Source: Anaerolineae bacterium (GTDB lineage: Bacteria; Chloroflexota; Anaerolineae; J102). Taken from it: a stretch of DNA of 40,057 nt. Made by a program: the position numbers and the translations under genes. Positions 39,850-40,057 of this stretch are shown one piece after another. The notes below the pieces were generated by a model. It saw only the letters and a program-made list of their open reading frames with translations. It was not told the origin of the DNA and did not search any database. Positions within the stretch are counted from its first letter, which is position 1. Each line of letters starts with the position of its first letter. Location of the stretch: positions 1-40,057 of the forward strand of contig JALXCB010000158.1 in NCBI GenBank assembly GCA_026991225.1, in the 5' to 3' direction.

Positions 39850-40057
39850 AAATCGATCTCACGCAAAGGCGCAAAGTCGCTAAGACAGGTTTGCAAGTCG
39901 CAGGTGGCAGGTGGCAAGTCGAACTACGCATGTCAAGTCCTGAAATATGTTTATATCAGGAAGAGGAAGGAACTTTACCATAAGAAGAGTTGGATGCTGA
40001 GGCGCCGTCACCCACGGGCCAGTCTATCCGTCGGCCAGAGGCTGTCAAGGGCTGCGC
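39850..40057. other. Intergenic sequence without recognisable feature
   Basis: The stretch contains short direct repeats (GCAAGTCGCAGGTGGCAGGTGGCAAGTCG region, about 39892-39921) and an AT-richer part. I see no gene, RNA or clear promoter. Confidence 0.4.

Overview
The window looks like chromosomal DNA of a GC-rich bacterium, most likely a member of the Chloroflexota (Anaerolineae-like). This is an inference from gene content: a very long AfsR-type BTAD/AAA/TPR regulator, a YfhO membrane protein, a T-box-controlled serS, a bacterial KorA/KorB pair, and many short palindromic intergenic repeats. No rRNA or other species-level marker is present.

Layout. 1-2935 is a nested graveyard of insertion sequences: a transposase remnant is interrupted by a second IS, which itself holds a MITE-like 326-bp element and an IS1634-type transposase with an in-frame stop. 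3031-9283 holds a YfhO-type membrane protein, AmaP-like, ScpB, a TumE-type toxin-antitoxin pair whose toxin gene has an in-frame stop, and an EamA transporter. 9492-16818 runs on the minus strand: hisD, a DegT aminotransferase, a small membrane protein, a CBS protein, korA, and an unusual korB fused to two CBS domains. 17410-24953 holds a T-box leader plus serS, a glycoside hydrolase, a response regulator, a PfkB sugar kinase, ribA and a GH2 beta-mannosidase-like enzyme. 36025-39849 is the AfsR-like regulator.

The most interesting part is 25059-35879, a 10.7-kb integrated genetic element bounded by perfect 80-bp direct repeats, each containing a whole tRNA-Thr(CGT) gene. The host tRNA promoter lies outside the left copy and an intrinsic terminator lies outside the right copy, so the element sits exactly in a tRNA gene. 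It has no capsid, tail or conjugation genes. It has the parts of an autonomous replicon: an AEP primase-polymerase/helicase protein, an iteron array with a large dyad just downstream, and a small ribbon-helix-helix protein followed by a predicted ~61-nt antisense RNA with its own promoter and terminator. That last arrangement resembles the CopG/RNAII copy-number control of pLS1/pMV158-type plasmids.

The element also carries two different complete tyrosine recombinases, one near each end. At both ends, just inside the tRNA repeat, two related 16-bp palindromes lie exactly 31 bp apart. Near the right end, a strong outward promoter with an 18-bp palindrome in its spacer feeds a structured leader with mutually exclusive anti-terminator and terminator helices. 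After excision and circularisation this promoter would point at the left integrase operon. I read the element as an integrative plasmid, comparable in logic to actinomycete AICEs but with different parts. No function is assigned to most of its small genes.
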